Part shown: piece by piece, positions 1 to 9,340 of the stretch
How positions within the stretch are numbered: the stretch's first letter is position 1
Layout: each line of letters opens with the position of its first letter
Assembly: GCA_965221785.1 (NCBI GenBank)
Contig: CBDCSR010000002.1
Span: 372,001 to 436,000 of the forward strand
DNA: 64,000 bases
From: BD2-11 sp965221785
Lineage (GTDB): Bacteria > Gemmatimonadota > Gemmatimonadetes > Longimicrobiales > Gaopeijiaceae
Reading direction: 5' to 3'
The notes under the pieces: model-generated
The model's database searches: none
Seen by the model: the letters and a program-made list of their open reading frames with translations, nothing else
What the model was told of the DNA's origin: nothing
Program-made: the position numbers and the translations under genes

Positions 1-611
1 CCGGGCTCCTTCAGCCCCGACCCCAGCGCGTTGGCCTCGCTGTAGGTGATCCCGAGCGCCCGCACCCCGAACCCGAAGAGAAGGTCGATGCGGTCGAGCT
101 CGTTCTCGATCATGGCCGCGCCTTCCATCGAGGCGACCCACGCCACCTTCCCCTCCCGGTGCGCCCGCAGGATGTCGCCCACCCCCCGGCAGTGGATCAG
201 GAAGTCCTGGTGCGCCAGGTCGCACAGCCGCATCCCGAAGTCGTGCAGGACGTCGTTCCACTTCCACCCACCATGCGACAGGATTGTGCAGATACCGTCG
301 AGCAGGTTGTCGAAGACCGCATCCCAGCACGAGTGCCTCAGGCCCTCGAACGCGGTCGCCATCCGCCCCGCGCGCACGTACGCCGGGGTCTCGCCCACAT
401 CCCGCGGAAACACGCCCGCGTGCTCGTGCAGTGAAATCATCACCAGTTCGGTGGCCAGCCTCGCGGCCCGCGCCTCCTCTTCCCGCGAAAGCGCCACCAG
501 ATGCGGCTCCACGCGCCCCACCTGAGCGGCAAGCTCGAAGGGCTCGTAGTCGAGGCCGGGCTCGAGGTAGGAAAAGGACTCGTAGCCATCGTGTGCCTTG
601 TTGGCGCCCAT
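1..611 (-). CDS. peptidase M19 (membrane/renal dipeptidase family), 3' end cut by window edge
   Basis: A minus-strand reading frame opens at ATG 611-609, eight bases behind a GGGAG ribosome site, and runs without a stop to the left edge (203 codons). The translation has the M19 zinc-dipeptidase pattern. An N-terminal ISLHEHAG stretch sits where the first metal-binding histidines lie in the family. A later block reads DILRAHREGKVAWVASMEGA, followed by FGVRALGITYSEANALGSG, typical of the second half of the barrel. M19 enzymes cleave dipeptides, including those with a D-residue, and some amides. No signal peptide is visible, so it may be cytoplasmic. The C-terminal half, with the remaining metal ligands, lies outside the window. 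Other reading frames here are shadows of this gene. Confidence 0.85.
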   Translation of the reverse strand, partial: MGANKAHDGYESFSYLEPGLDYEPFELAAQVGRVEPHLVALSREEEARAARLATELVMISLHEHAGVFPRDVGETPAYVRAGRMATAFEGLRHSCWDAVFDNLLDGICTILSHGGWKWNDVLHDFGMRLCDLAHQDFLIHCRGVGDILRAHREGKVAWVASMEGAAMIENELDRIDLLFGFGVRALGITYSEANALGSGLKEP

Positions 612-856
612 AAGCGCTCCCGGGGGTTGGGTCGGAACAGTGGAGTGTGGTTGCCGGGACCGTGGCCGGCGAGGTCGACGCGTCCGTCGGGACGGAATTG
701 CGAGCCCACAACATGGAGCCTGCACGGACAACGGGCCAGCCATTCCCGAAGGCGCGGCCAGCTATTGCGAACACCCTGCGCAGGGCGTATTTCAAGCGCG
801 CGATGCCGCTCGCCCGCGGGCCACCAAATCCCACTCGCCCCTGGAATCCCTCCGAA

Positions 857-1441
857 GTGACTCGCTGGACCCGCCTCTCCCGCGCGATCGACCGGGTTAA
901 CAACCGCATCGGTCGATGGACCTCGTGGCTGTGCCTGCTGATGGTGCTCGTCACGGCGTACAACACGGCCGTGCGCTACATCGGCGGCTATCTGGGCTTC
1001 AGGCTGAGCTCGAACCTGTATCTCGAACTGCAGTGGTACCTGTTCAGCCTGCTCTTCCTGCTTGCCGCCGCGTCGGCGCTCTGCAAGGGCGAGCACGTGC
1101 GGGTCGACATCCTCTACAGCCGGCTCTCGGCCAGGGCCCGCGCCTGGATCGATCTCCTCGGCACCATCGTGCTCATGATCCCCTTTTCGGCGGTTACGCT
1201 CTGGCTGTCCTGGCCCTCCATCCGGAACTCGTGGGCGGTGCGCGAGATCTCCTCCGATCCCGGGGGCCTCCCGCGCTATCCGATCAGAACCTTCATCCTC
1301 GTCTGCTTCCTGCTCCTCATCGTCCAGGGCATCTCGGAGATCATCAAGAAGCTTCGCGTCCTTCGCGGCCTGAGGATGGCCGGCAACGGTTCGACCGAGG
1401 ATGAGGCCGAAGGCCCTCGGGTGACCGGAGGCATCGCCTAG
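857..1441 (+). CDS. dctQ: TRAP transporter small permease, DctQ family
   Basis: The product is about 194 residues with four hydrophobic helices: WTSWLCLLMVLVTAYNT, then a segment after LELQWYLFSLLFLLAAA, then two more. This is the usual DctQ topology and size. The LCKGEHVRVDILYSRLS loop after helix 2 is a strong family marker. The small subunit docks on DctM in the inner membrane and completes the secondary, ion-coupled uptake system. The reading frame is open upstream with ATGs at 713 and 803. GTG 857 was chosen because GGAA lies about ten bases before it and it leaves a normal short N-terminus. The stop codon abuts the dctM ATG directly. Confidence 0.88.
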   Translation: MTRWTRLSRAIDRVNNRIGRWTSWLCLLMVLVTAYNTAVRYIGGYLGFRLSSNLYLELQWYLFSLLFLLAAASALCKGEHVRVDILYSRLSARARAWIDLLGTIVLMIPFSAVTLWLSWPSIRNSWAVREISSDPGGLPRYPIRTFILVCFLLLIVQGISEIIKKLRVLRGLRMAGNGSTEDEAEGPRVTGGIA

Positions 1442-2764
1442 ATGGAGAACCTCCTTGCGCCGCTGATGTTCATCGGCGTCTTCGCGATGATCTTCCTGGG
1501 ATACCCGGTGGCGTTCGCGCTGGGCGGCACTTCCCTCATCTTCGCCTTCATCGGCATCTCCATGGGGCTCTTCGAGTGGGGGCTGATGTACGCCCTGCCC
1601 CAGCGCATCTTCGGGGTGATGTCCAACCTGGTGCTGGTGGCGATCCCCTTCTTCATCTTCATGGGGGTGGTGCTGGAGAAGTCGCGCCTGGCGGAGGACC
1701 TGCTCACCACCATCGGCAAGCTCTTCGGGACGCTGCGCGGCGGGCTGGCGCTTGCGGTGGTGTTCGTGGGCGCAATGCTGGCGGCGGCGACGGGCGTGGT
1801 GGGAGCGTCGGTGGTGGCGATGGGGCTCATCTCGCTCCCCATCATGCTGCGCTACGGCTACTCGAAGACGCTCTCCACCGGGGTGATCCTGGCGTCGGGC
1901 ACCCTCGGGCAGATCATCCCGCCGAGCGTCGTGCTGATCGTGCTGGCCGACCAGCTGGGCATCTCGGTCGGCGACCTCTTTCTGGGTGCGCTGATCCCGG
2001 GGCTCTCGCTGGCCGGCATGTACGCGATCTACGTCGGGCTGGTCGCCAAGGTGAGCCCCGCGTCCGCGCCCGCCCTCCCTCCCGAGGTGCGCGACGCCGC
2101 GGGATGGAAGCTGGCCCGCCAGGTGCTCACAGTGCTGATGCCGCCCCTGGTGCTGATCCTGCTCGTGCTGGGCAGCATCTTCGCCGGGATCGCCACGCCC
2201 ACAGAAGCGGGAGCGGTGGGGGCGGTGGGCGCGATCGGGCTCGCGGCGGTCAACCGGCGCCTGTCGTGGAAGGTGCTCCGGGAGGCCAGCGAGTACACCA
2301 CCTCGCTTACCGCCATGGTGATGTTCATCCTGGTGGGCTCGACCGCCTTCGCGCTGGTCTTCCGCGGCCTCAACGGCGACCTCTGGATCGAGCACTTGCT
2401 CACCACGCTTCCCGGCGGGCGCATCGGCCTGCTGATCGTGGCCAACCTGGCGATCTTCGTGCTCGGCTTCTTCCTCGACTTCTTCGAGATCGCCTTCATC
2501 ATCATCCCGCTGCTCGCCCCGGCGGCCGCCCTGCTGGACATCGACCTGGTCTGGTTCGGGGTGATGATCGGGATGAACATCCAGACCTCGTTCCTGACCC
2601 CGCCCTTCGGCTTCGCCCTCTTCTATCTGAGAGGCGTGGCTCCACCCGACGTGCGAACATCGGAGATGTACCGGGCGGTCATCCCCTTCATCGTGATCCA
2701 GCTCATCGGGCTGGTGCTGATCATGACCTTCCCGGAGATGGTCACGGGGCTGGTGAACCGATAA
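1442..2764 (+). CDS. dctM: TRAP transporter large permease, DctM family
   Basis: 440 residues, the normal DctM length, with about twelve hydrophobic segments. The N-terminus carries PVAFALGGTSLIFAF, and later GQIIPPSVVLIVLADQLGIS and FLTPPFGFALFYLRG, which are signatures of the substrate- and cation-binding helical hairpins of the family. It forms the transport channel with DctQ and receives substrate from the periplasmic DctP. It starts on the base after the dctQ stop and ends nine bases before the convergent dctP stop. The transported compound cannot be read from the permease alone; the DctP type points to 2-oxo acids or related carboxylates. Confidence 0.93.
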   Translation: MENLLAPLMFIGVFAMIFLGYPVAFALGGTSLIFAFIGISMGLFEWGLMYALPQRIFGVMSNLVLVAIPFFIFMGVVLEKSRLAEDLLTTIGKLFGTLRGGLALAVVFVGAMLAAATGVVGASVVAMGLISLPIMLRYGYSKTLSTGVILASGTLGQIIPPSVVLIVLADQLGISVGDLFLGALIPGLSLAGMYAIYVGLVAKVSPASAPALPPEVRDAAGWKLARQVLTVLMPPLVLILLVLGSIFAGIATPTEAGAVGAVGAIGLAAVNRRLSWKVLREASEYTTSLTAMVMFILVGSTAFALVFRGLNGDLWIEHLLTTLPGGRIGLLIVANLAIFVLGFFLDFFEIAFIIIPLLAPAAALLDIDLVWFGVMIGMNIQTSFLTPPFGFALFYLRGVAPPDVRTSEMYRAVIPFIVIQLIGLVLIMTFPEMVTGLVNR

Positions 2765-2773
2765 CTACTCAGG

Positions 2774-4003
2774 TCACGCGTTCTGCCCGAACGCCGCGCT
2801 GGCGTAGGCCCACTCCGCGCGGCCGAACCACTCGAACGCCTGCGTGCGGAAGGCCGACCAGTGGTCGTACACGCGCCGGTAGGTGGCATCGGCGGACGCC
2901 CGCTCCTCCAGGATCTCCTGCGAAGCTACGCGCGACACATCCATGATCTCGGGAGAGAAGGCGCGCAGTTGGACCCCGCCTTCGACGAGGCGCCGGAGGG
3001 CGGCCGGATTCCTGGAGTCGTACGTGGTCTCGACGCCGTGCGCGGCCGAGCGCACCGCCACCCGGAAGGCCTCCTGGTATGTGGAGGGCAACGAGTCCCA
3101 CGCGTCCCGGTTGACCTGGAAGGTGGTCGACGGTCCCGGCTCCCACCAGCCGGGGTAGTAGTAGAAGCGGGCGGCGTTCTGGAAGCCGAGCTTCTCGTCG
3201 TCGTAGGGCCCGACCCACTCGGTGGCGTCGATGGCACCCCGCTCCAGCGCCGGATAGATCTCCTGCGCGGCGAGGTTCTGGACGGTCACGCCCAGGCGGT
3301 CCATGACCTCCGCGCCCAGCCCCGGAATGCGCATCTTCAACCCGTTCAGGTCGGCCGGGGTGTTGATCTCGCGGCGGAACCAGCCACCCATCTGCGCGCC
3401 CGTGTTTCCGGCCGGCAGGGGGAGGATGTTGAAGTCGGAGAAGATCTCGCTGATGAGCTCGAGCCCGCCCGCGTCGTACAGCCAGGCATGCTGCTGGCGG
3501 GAGGTGAGGCCGAAGGGCACGCAGGTGTCGAAGGCGAGCACCGGCGCCTTGCCGGTGTAGTAGTAGCTCGGACTGTGGCCCACCTGGACGGTGCCCTGTT
3601 GGACGGCGTCCATCACCTCGAAGGCCGGCACCAGTTCGTTCGCCTCGTAGACGCGCATCTGGAAGCGCCCGTCGGTCATCGCCGCCATTGACTCGGCGGC
3701 GCGGGTGGCGGTGTCGAAGATGGCGTCGACGGTGCGCGGATAGCTGGACGCCAGCCGCCAGCGCACGTTCGGGTTGGTGATCACGGCGGGAGCGCCACCC
3801 GCATCGGCGCTCTCCTGCTCGCCGCCGCACGACGCAGCCAGCACCCCGGCCGCCGCGGCTCCGACCGCCGCCTTGCCGAGGAACGCCCTTCTCTCCAGGG
3901 TCGAGGCCGCTTCCGTCTGGTTGCCGCCCTCGTGATCCGCCGCCGCGACCTCTGCGCCCGGCCGGCCGCCTTCGACCGTCCCGCTCCGGGAGTCGTTATC
4001 CAT
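2774..4003 (-). CDS. dctP: TRAP transporter substrate-binding protein, DctP family (TakP-like)
   Basis: 409 residues. The N-terminus holds RRAFLGK followed by a hydrophobic run and LAASC, so it is probably exported by Tat and lipid-anchored at the cysteine. The mature part contains WRLASSYPRTVDAIFDTATR, YYYTGKAPVLAFDTCVPFGL and EWVGPYDDEKLGFQNAARFY, with a YYYPGWWEPG segment. These are characteristic of the 2-oxo acid / mannitol-chloroaromatic branch that includes TakP. It is convergent with dctQM, so it has its own promoter in the roughly 150 bases between it and the next gene. A 40-residue charged stretch precedes the Tat motif, so a later start is possible. Confidence 0.9.
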   Translation of the reverse strand: MDNDSRSGTVEGGRPGAEVAAADHEGGNQTEAASTLERRAFLGKAAVGAAAAGVLAASCGGEQESADAGGAPAVITNPNVRWRLASSYPRTVDAIFDTATRAAESMAAMTDGRFQMRVYEANELVPAFEVMDAVQQGTVQVGHSPSYYYTGKAPVLAFDTCVPFGLTSRQQHAWLYDAGGLELISEIFSDFNILPLPAGNTGAQMGGWFRREINTPADLNGLKMRIPGLGAEVMDRLGVTVQNLAAQEIYPALERGAIDATEWVGPYDDEKLGFQNAARFYYYPGWWEPGPSTTFQVNRDAWDSLPSTYQEAFRVAVRSAAHGVETTYDSRNPAALRRLVEGGVQLRAFSPEIMDVSRVASQEILEERASADATYRRVYDHWSAFRTQAFEWFGRAEWAYASAAFGQNA

Positions 4004-4151
4004 GGGTACCCGATCCTTTGTGCGTTCTGCGTGTTCCAGTTGCGCGCCCGGCCGGCTTCTCGCCTCCGGAGCACGCGCAAGTTAGCCAGAAGTCATGCGG
4101 GACGCACCGTTTTCCCACGCCCCGCCGCTTGCCGGCACCCCGCCTCTCTCC

Positions 4152-5420
4152 TCAGCGCCGCTCCTCGGCCACGACCGACGACGCGATCACCATCCCCAGG
4201 AACTCGTCGATGGCGCCTCCCTGGATCCAGCGCGCGACCACCACCAGGTCGTTCTCGCGATCGACGTAGACCAGGTTGGTCCCCGCCCCCCGGTGGCTGA
4301 ACGACGACTCCGGGGTGCTTGCGTACGAGCGCTGGCCGGTGTTGAGGAAGAAGTTCATGAACCCGTACATCTCGTTGACCGTACCCGGCGTCTCCGCCAT
4401 GTCCAGCCATTCCTCGGAAAGAAGCTGCTCCCCGTCCCAGTTGCCCTTGTGGAGGGTGAAGTAGCCGAAGCGGGCCTGGTCCTCGGCGCTCAGATTCATC
4501 CCGCCGCCCCAGTGGGTTCCGCCGCTCACCGACTGCATCATCTCGCCGTCGACGTTCACCCACGAGTTCTCGTAGCCGTACCAGCGCCAGGTGTTGGACG
4601 CGCCGATGGGGTCCATGATGTGCTCGCGCAGCACCTGCGGCAGGGGCCGGCGCCAGACCTGGAGCGCCGCGAGGGCGAGCAGGTTGACGCGCACGTCGTT
4701 GTACTTGTACGCGGTGCCGGGCTCGTTGCGCGGGCGGCTGCGGTTGGCCGCCACGTCCCGCCCGGGCCGGTCGCCCCAGTCGGGCTTGCCCCACAGCGTG
4801 CCCTCCCAGTCGCTGGTCTGCCTCAGCAGATGATCCCAGGTGATCCGGCGGTTGTGCTCGGAATCGAAGAGCGAAACCGGGGTCGGCACGCCCCGCCCGT
4901 CCGCCTCGTTGCCGGGCTCGCCGTCGCCCACCGGCAGAATCAGCGGAGGCATATACTCGTGCACGGGATCGTTGACATCCCGGATGAGGCTGCGGTCCCA
5001 CGCCAGCCCGACGGTGGACGACAAAAAGCTCTTGGCGACGCTGAAGGTGGGATCGACGCGCTTCGTCTCGCCCCACTCGGCGACGATGTAGCCGTCCTTG
5101 ACGATGATGCCGCTCTGCGGGCCCCGCACCTTGAGCGGACCGATGGCCTCGTCGAAGGGCTCGGTGTTCCAGCTGAGCGCGTGCGCGACCTCGAGATCGC
5201 GCGGCGCCGTGCTCTCGCTCACGATCGCGAAATCGACCGCCTGCTGCAGGAGTTCCGGGTTCATGCCCATCGACTCCGGGGACCTGCGCTCCCAGTCGCC
5301 CGCCGGGGGAAAGTAGGCGTCCTGCGCCTGCAGGCCCGCCGCTCCCAGCAGCAGGAGCGCGGCGGCGACCGCGGAGAGGAGGGCGGACGTGACCGGATGA
5401 GGCCGCTGTGATGACTTCAT
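4152..5420 (-). CDS. exported serine hydrolase, beta-lactamase class C / S12 family
   Basis: 422 residues from ATG 5420. The signal peptide spans roughly residues 10-33 and ends in LQAQ. The S-x-x-K nucleophile motif reads SVAK at about residues 127-130, and YKYNDVRVN supplies the Tyr-x-Asn element. The fold groups it with penicillin-binding, esterase and D-aminopeptidase relatives of class C beta-lactamases, acting in the periplasm. The substrate is unknown. Related families in this window (M19, D-aminoacylase, amidase) suggest peptide or amide scavenging rather than drug resistance. The reading frame continues upstream without a good start, and the region before 5420 belongs to the intergenic gap behind the threonine ammonia-lyase. 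Confidence 0.87.
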   Translation of the reverse strand: MKSSQRPHPVTSALLSAVAAALLLLGAAGLQAQDAYFPPAGDWERRSPESMGMNPELLQQAVDFAIVSESTAPRDLEVAHALSWNTEPFDEAIGPLKVRGPQSGIIVKDGYIVAEWGETKRVDPTFSVAKSFLSSTVGLAWDRSLIRDVNDPVHEYMPPLILPVGDGEPGNEADGRGVPTPVSLFDSEHNRRITWDHLLRQTSDWEGTLWGKPDWGDRPGRDVAANRSRPRNEPGTAYKYNDVRVNLLALAALQVWRRPLPQVLREHIMDPIGASNTWRWYGYENSWVNVDGEMMQSVSGGTHWGGGMNLSAEDQARFGYFTLHKGNWDGEQLLSEEWLDMAETPGTVNEMYGFMNFFLNTGQRSYASTPESSFSHRGAGTNLVYVDRENDLVVVARWIQGGAIDEFLGMVIASSVVAEERR

Positions 5421-5563
5421 GGGAATCACCTCGTTGGGGGGCGAGAGAATCGATGGATGGCGCCGGAGCGACGTTCGCTTGTCGATGATTGATATGATAC
5501 GTCCCCGCGACGCACAGGGCACGGCAGGAGCTTCTTCCTCGACCCGTACGGGTCGGGATCGGG

Positions 5564-6775
5564 TCAGGCAACCTCGCCGACGCGGTGTCCCAGCTCCCTC
5601 AGTTCGGCGACAATCTCGGCCACGTGGGCGCGCCCGCGGGTCTCGATCTCCATCTCGATGCCGACCTGGCCGACGGAGATGTCCCCGAAGGCCCGCGTGT
5701 GTTCGATGTGGAGCACGTTGGCGCCGGCGATGGCGACCACGGCGGTGACCTCGTTCAGGTAGCCCGGCCGGTCCCGCACCACCACCGAGAGGCGCGCCAG
5801 CCGCCCGTCCGCCCACAGCCCGCGGTCGATGATCTTCGAGGCCAAGTTCATGTCGATGTTGCCGCCGGAGAGGATGCACACCGTGACGTCGGCGGGACCC
5901 AGGCGGATCTTGTCGCCCAGAATCGCCGCCACCCCCACCGCCCCGCCGCCCTCGACCACCATCTTCTCCGACTCCATGAGGAAGAAGATGGCGCGCACGA
6001 TCTCCTCCTCGTCGACCACGACCACGTCGTCCACCAGGGCCTGGATGTGCGGGAAGGTGAGGTCACCGATGCGCTTCACCGCGATCCCGTCGGCGAGGGT
6101 GTCCGAGCGTTCCAGGTGGATCGGCCGCCCCGCCTCCAGCGACGCGACCGCGCCCGGCGAGGCCGCCGCCTCGACCCCGATGACGCACGCGTCCGGCCGG
6201 CGCGCCTTCACCACGGTAGCGACCCCCGAGATCATCCCACCGCCCCCGATGGGGACCACCAGCGTGGTAACGTCGGGAACCCGCTCCAGGACCTCCAGCG
6301 CCATGGTCCCCTGCCCCGCCATCACCGCGGGGTCGTCGAAGGCGTGAACCCCGGTCAGGCCCTCCTCTTCGACCAGTTTCTCGACGCGCGCCATGCCGTC
6401 GGTGAGCGTCGCGCCGGTCTGGATCACGCGGGCCCCGTAGCCGCGTGTCCTGGTCACCTTGATCAGCGGCGCGGCGTCGGGCATCACGATGGTGCACGGA
6501 ATGCCCAGCCGCGCCGAATGATACGCGAGCGCCTGGGCATGGTTGCCCGCGCTGGCCGCGACCACTCCGGCCTCCCGCCGCGCCGGATCCAGCAGAAGCA
6601 GGCGGTTCAGCGACCCGCGATCCTTGAACGAGCCCGTCCGCTGCCGGAACTCGGTCTTGAAGTGAACGCGCCCGAGCCGGCGCCGGTCGAGCCCGAGGGA
6701 GCGCGGGCAACCGGTCTCCACGATCCCGTCCCCGATGCGTCTGCGGGCCACGATGATGTCGTCGTACAAAAGCAT
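5564..6775 (-). CDS. ilvA: threonine ammonia-lyase with C-terminal ACT domain
   Basis: 403 residues. A PLP fold-type II domain covers about 1-320 with the cofactor lysine in GSFKDRG, the AASAGNHAQALAY loop and a GGGG phosphate-binding stretch (VPIGGGGMISG). An ACT domain follows from about 325 (LSVVVRDRPGYLNEVTAVVA). This short-ACT layout matches the catabolic/TdcB-like threonine dehydratases, which deaminate threonine to 2-oxobutanoate and ammonia in the cytoplasm. It differs from the long biosynthetic IlvA with two ACT modules. The lysine motif is usually SFKIRGA, and GSFKDRG is a mild variation. Serine dehydratase activity is also possible. It stands alone with no ilv genes nearby. Confidence 0.88.
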   Translation of the reverse strand: MLLYDDIIVARRRIGDGIVETGCPRSLGLDRRRLGRVHFKTEFRQRTGSFKDRGSLNRLLLLDPARREAGVVAASAGNHAQALAYHSARLGIPCTIVMPDAAPLIKVTRTRGYGARVIQTGATLTDGMARVEKLVEEEGLTGVHAFDDPAVMAGQGTMALEVLERVPDVTTLVVPIGGGGMISGVATVVKARRPDACVIGVEAAASPGAVASLEAGRPIHLERSDTLADGIAVKRIGDLTFPHIQALVDDVVVVDEEEIVRAIFFLMESEKMVVEGGGAVGVAAILGDKIRLGPADVTVCILSGGNIDMNLASKIIDRGLWADGRLARLSVVVRDRPGYLNEVTAVVAIAGANVLHIEHTRAFGDISVGQVGIEMEIETRGRAHVAEIVAELRELGHRVGEVA

Positions 6776-6910
6776 GTCACAAACCTGTGCGGCGCCGCCG
6801 GCAACTCAAGCCCCCGGGCCGTCTTTGGCCTTGTCCGGGCGGCGCCGTTCCGGCTAGCTTTGTGTCGCCGTCAGAACCCCTCGGGACTTCATCCAGCCGG
6901 AGATTCCTCC

Positions 6911-7201
6911 ATGATCGAATGGATCATTCCGTTCGCTCTCTACCCCACCCTGGCCGCCCTCTACTACGGCGGCGCCCCCATCCGCTTCGAAGGCCCCGAC
7001 AACGCGCGCCAGCTGCTGGGCGTATTCCTCGGGCTGGTCCTGTTCGTGGCCGTTTGGGGCGTGCTCAAGACGGTCATTCAGCCGATGACCGGGCAGATAA
7101 TCGGCCTTGCGGTCGCATCCCTCCTCGCGTCGTTCGCGTTGCGCCCCGGCTGCAGGCTGGGATGCCGGCTGGTGGGCGTTCGGGTCGTAGACGACCAGTA
7201 G
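6911..7201 (+). CDS. small three-helix membrane protein, unknown function
   Basis: A 96-residue protein starting at ATG 6911, preceded by GGAGATTCCTCC. It has three hydrophobic segments: WIIPFALYPTLAALYYGG, LLGVFLGLVLFVAVWGVL and IIGLAVASLLASFALRPG. A short cysteine-containing tail (CRLGCRLVGV) follows. I recognise no family. The gene lies in the gap between the divergent threonine ammonia-lyase and a convergent porin gene. Codon use and GC at third positions match the neighbours, which supports it being real. No function is proposed. Confidence 0.6.
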   Translation: MIEWIIPFALYPTLAALYYGGAPIRFEGPDNARQLLGVFLGLVLFVAVWGVLKTVIQPMTGQIIGLAVASLLASFALRPGCRLGCRLVGVRVVDDQ

Positions 7202-7211
7202 TCCGCGCCCG

Positions 7212-8003
7212 TCAGTCCATCTGCCAGACGACGAGAAACTGCACGATGCTCTCGTCACGGGTCGTTCCCAGCTTGTTGGTCCAGAGCTGGTACTCAACCC
7301 CCACGTGAAGGACGTTGCCGGCCCCGGTGAGCGCCTGCCCGACGTCCCATCTCAGCTGGGGCTGGGCGAGGATGCTGCCCGGGTAGTCGTTGCCCAGTTC
7401 GTCGGTAATGGCCCCCATGTATTCGGCGTGCCCGGTGAACGAGAACGACTGACTGCCCAGCTGGAAGACGGAGAGCCAGCTTACGTCGAAGTTGAAGCTG
7501 TCGCCGGTGCTCGGCACGCCGCCCGCGTCAAGCCCGCTGCTGGCGTCGATGAAGCCCCCGAGGATCGTGTTTACGAAGATGAATCCGGGCACGTCCCAGC
7601 CCAGCTCCACGCCCGGCACGTACTTCACGACCTTCGACTGAATGCCGAGGTTGACGCCCGCGACCAGCCGGACATCGTTCACCGGCCCGAAGCCGACGCC
7701 TCCTTCCGCCAGTGAACCCAGGCTCAGCGTGGGATACCACTCTCCATAGAGATCCCTGTCGTTGAACCCGTCCGCGAACCCGTCGGTCGAGTAGTCGAGG
7801 AAGAAGAAGGAGCCTCCCGCGCGCCATCCCCCGGCGTGTTGCAGCGTGAAGATGTGGGTCGGCTCGCTGGCCGCGGAAAACGGGTTCAGGATGGTGCCAT
7901 ACTGGTAGTTCAGTTCCAGTTGGGCGGATGCGGGCGCCGGCGCAAGGAGGCACGCGGCAGTTGCGACGGCCGCGGGCACGAGGGTTGAGGATCGACGACA
8001 CAT
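7212..8003 (-). CDS. outer-membrane protein, Tsx/nucleoside-channel-like
   Basis: 263 residues with a clear signal peptide ending in PASAQ. The mature part alternates polar and hydrophobic residues as in a beta-barrel. FTLQHAGGWRAGGSFFFLDY and LYGEWYPTLSLG match the pattern of Tsx-like outer-membrane channels and related envelope proteins. The chain ends in FLVVWQMD, without the classical terminal phenylalanine. It would sit in the outer membrane and pass small solutes; assigning nucleosides would go beyond the sequence. It is transcribed alone and converges on the small membrane protein gene ten bases away. Confidence 0.72.
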   Translation of the reverse strand: MCRRSSTLVPAAVATAACLLAPAPASAQLELNYQYGTILNPFSAASEPTHIFTLQHAGGWRAGGSFFFLDYSTDGFADGFNDRDLYGEWYPTLSLGSLAEGGVGFGPVNDVRLVAGVNLGIQSKVVKYVPGVELGWDVPGFIFVNTILGGFIDASSGLDAGGVPSTGDSFNFDVSWLSVFQLGSQSFSFTGHAEYMGAITDELGNDYPGSILAQPQLRWDVGQALTGAGNVLHVGVEYQLWTNKLGTTRDESIVQFLVVWQMD

Positions 8004-8214
8004 CGTGAATCTGCCCTCTCCCGAATTCGCGCTCTGCCCCGGTCCCTCCCCACCTCATCGACGCCGAATTGTATGGGCCGGCATGGCAGTCGGCCAGCAA
8101 GCGGGCGAACCCGACTGAAAGAGTGTATCCTGATACGATGCCCCGATACGGCTCGCCAATCCGCTCCGGCTGGACGCTCAAGGCGTTCAGACACGGTTTC
8201 GCCACAAGCACGTA

Positions 8215-9258
8215 ATGTTCTTCCCAGCCAGCTGCCCGATCTCCGCGTCGCGCCGGCGCACCGCCGCGTTCGCCGCGCCCGCATTGTTCTTCCTGCCCGC
8301 GCTGATGCCGGTTCTGATCGCGTGCGGCGCGGACGCCGTCGCGCCGTCTCCGCCACCGGTCGAGCCGGATCCCGTCGGGCCGCAGCCTGTGCCGGATCCA
8401 CCGGCGATCCAGATTCCCGCCCGGGGAACGTCCGCGACGCTCGACGTCGCCACCTGGAACCTCCTCTACTTCGGGGCCGCGAACCAGGGCCCCGATGACG
8501 AACCCCTGCAGCTGGCGCGTGTGCGCGACGTGATTCTGGGAACCGACGCGGACCTGTGGGGGGTGCAGGAGGTGACCGAAGCGGATGCTTTTGCCGCGCT
8601 GCTGGATCAGTTGCCCGGGTACCGGGGATTCCTCGCCGACGACGCGTCGGTATCCGGCGGATCCGACAACTACAACCGCGGGGAACTCAAGGTCGGCCTC
8701 ATCTACAAGTCGTCCGTCGCCGAGGTCGCCGGCGCCCGCGTGATCCTGACCGATCTGGACTACGAGTTCGCGGGCCGCCCGCCGCTGGAGGTGCAGCTTC
8801 GCGTGACGCTGGGCGGCGTCAGCCGGGATGTCGTCCTGATCGTCCTGCACGCCAAGGCCATCGCCGACGAAACGTCATGGGAGCGTCGCATGGCGGCGGG
8901 GGACGGCCTGCGGGAATACCTCGACGCCACCTGGCCGGACCGCGCGGTGCTCGTACCCGGGGACTGGAACGACGATGTGGACGAGTCGATCACGCGCGGG
9001 CGCGACACGCCCTACCGCGTCTTCGTGGATGCGGCCCCGGAGTGGGTGTTTCCCACCGCCAGCCTGAGCGCCGCGAGGGCGCGGTCGATGCCGCGCTACA
9101 CCGAGGTGATCGACCACATCCTGGCATCGGACGAGGCGATGGCCTGGTATGAGGAGGGATCGGCGATGGTGTACCAGGTGGATGAGTTCATCGACGGCTA
9201 CCTGGACACCACCAGCGACCATCTGCCCGTGATGGCGCGATTCGCGCCGGGGGGGTGA
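8215..9258 (+). CDS. lipoprotein of the endonuclease/exonuclease/phosphatase (EEP) family
   Basis: 347 residues. The N-terminal hydrophobic stretch ends in LIAC (Cys about 37), a lipobox, followed by a proline-rich linker. The EEP fold begins near residue 75 with ATWNLLYFG, continues with GVQEV (metal ligand Glu), VLHAKA, the catalytic GDWND and ends in TSDHLPVMA. These are the conserved metal and phosphate-handling motifs of the DNase I / sphingomyelinase / inositol phosphatase superfamily. It is therefore a surface- or periplasm-facing metal-dependent phosphodiesterase or nuclease, substrate unknown. It is monocistronic. A short GTATC-CT-GATAC palindrome at 8125-8136 lies about 80 bases upstream. 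Confidence 0.85.
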   Translation: MFFPASCPISASRRRTAAFAAPALFFLPALMPVLIACGADAVAPSPPPVEPDPVGPQPVPDPPAIQIPARGTSATLDVATWNLLYFGAANQGPDDEPLQLARVRDVILGTDADLWGVQEVTEADAFAALLDQLPGYRGFLADDASVSGGSDNYNRGELKVGLIYKSSVAEVAGARVILTDLDYEFAGRPPLEVQLRVTLGGVSRDVVLIVLHAKAIADETSWERRMAAGDGLREYLDATWPDRAVLVPGDWNDDVDESITRGRDTPYRVFVDAAPEWVFPTASLSAARARSMPRYTEVIDHILASDEAMAWYEEGSAMVYQVDEFIDGYLDTTSDHLPVMARFAPGG

Positions 9259-9340
9259 GCGGGAGCCCGCATCTCCCGATTCGGCCCCGGCGTTCCGCGC
9301 GGGGGAATCCGGAAGGGGCGGCGGAAGAAGCGCCGGGGGC

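Noticed and set aside
440..2395. Long open frame on the minus strand opposite the TRAP permease genes
   Set aside because: It is low-complexity, His/Arg/Glu-rich translation typical of the antisense of GC-rich genes; the plus-strand frames match DctQ and DctM.
8125..8136. GTATC-CT-GATAC palindrome upstream of the EEP lipoprotein gene
   Set aside because: Short, single and without a matching second site or regulator nearby, so kept only as a remark.
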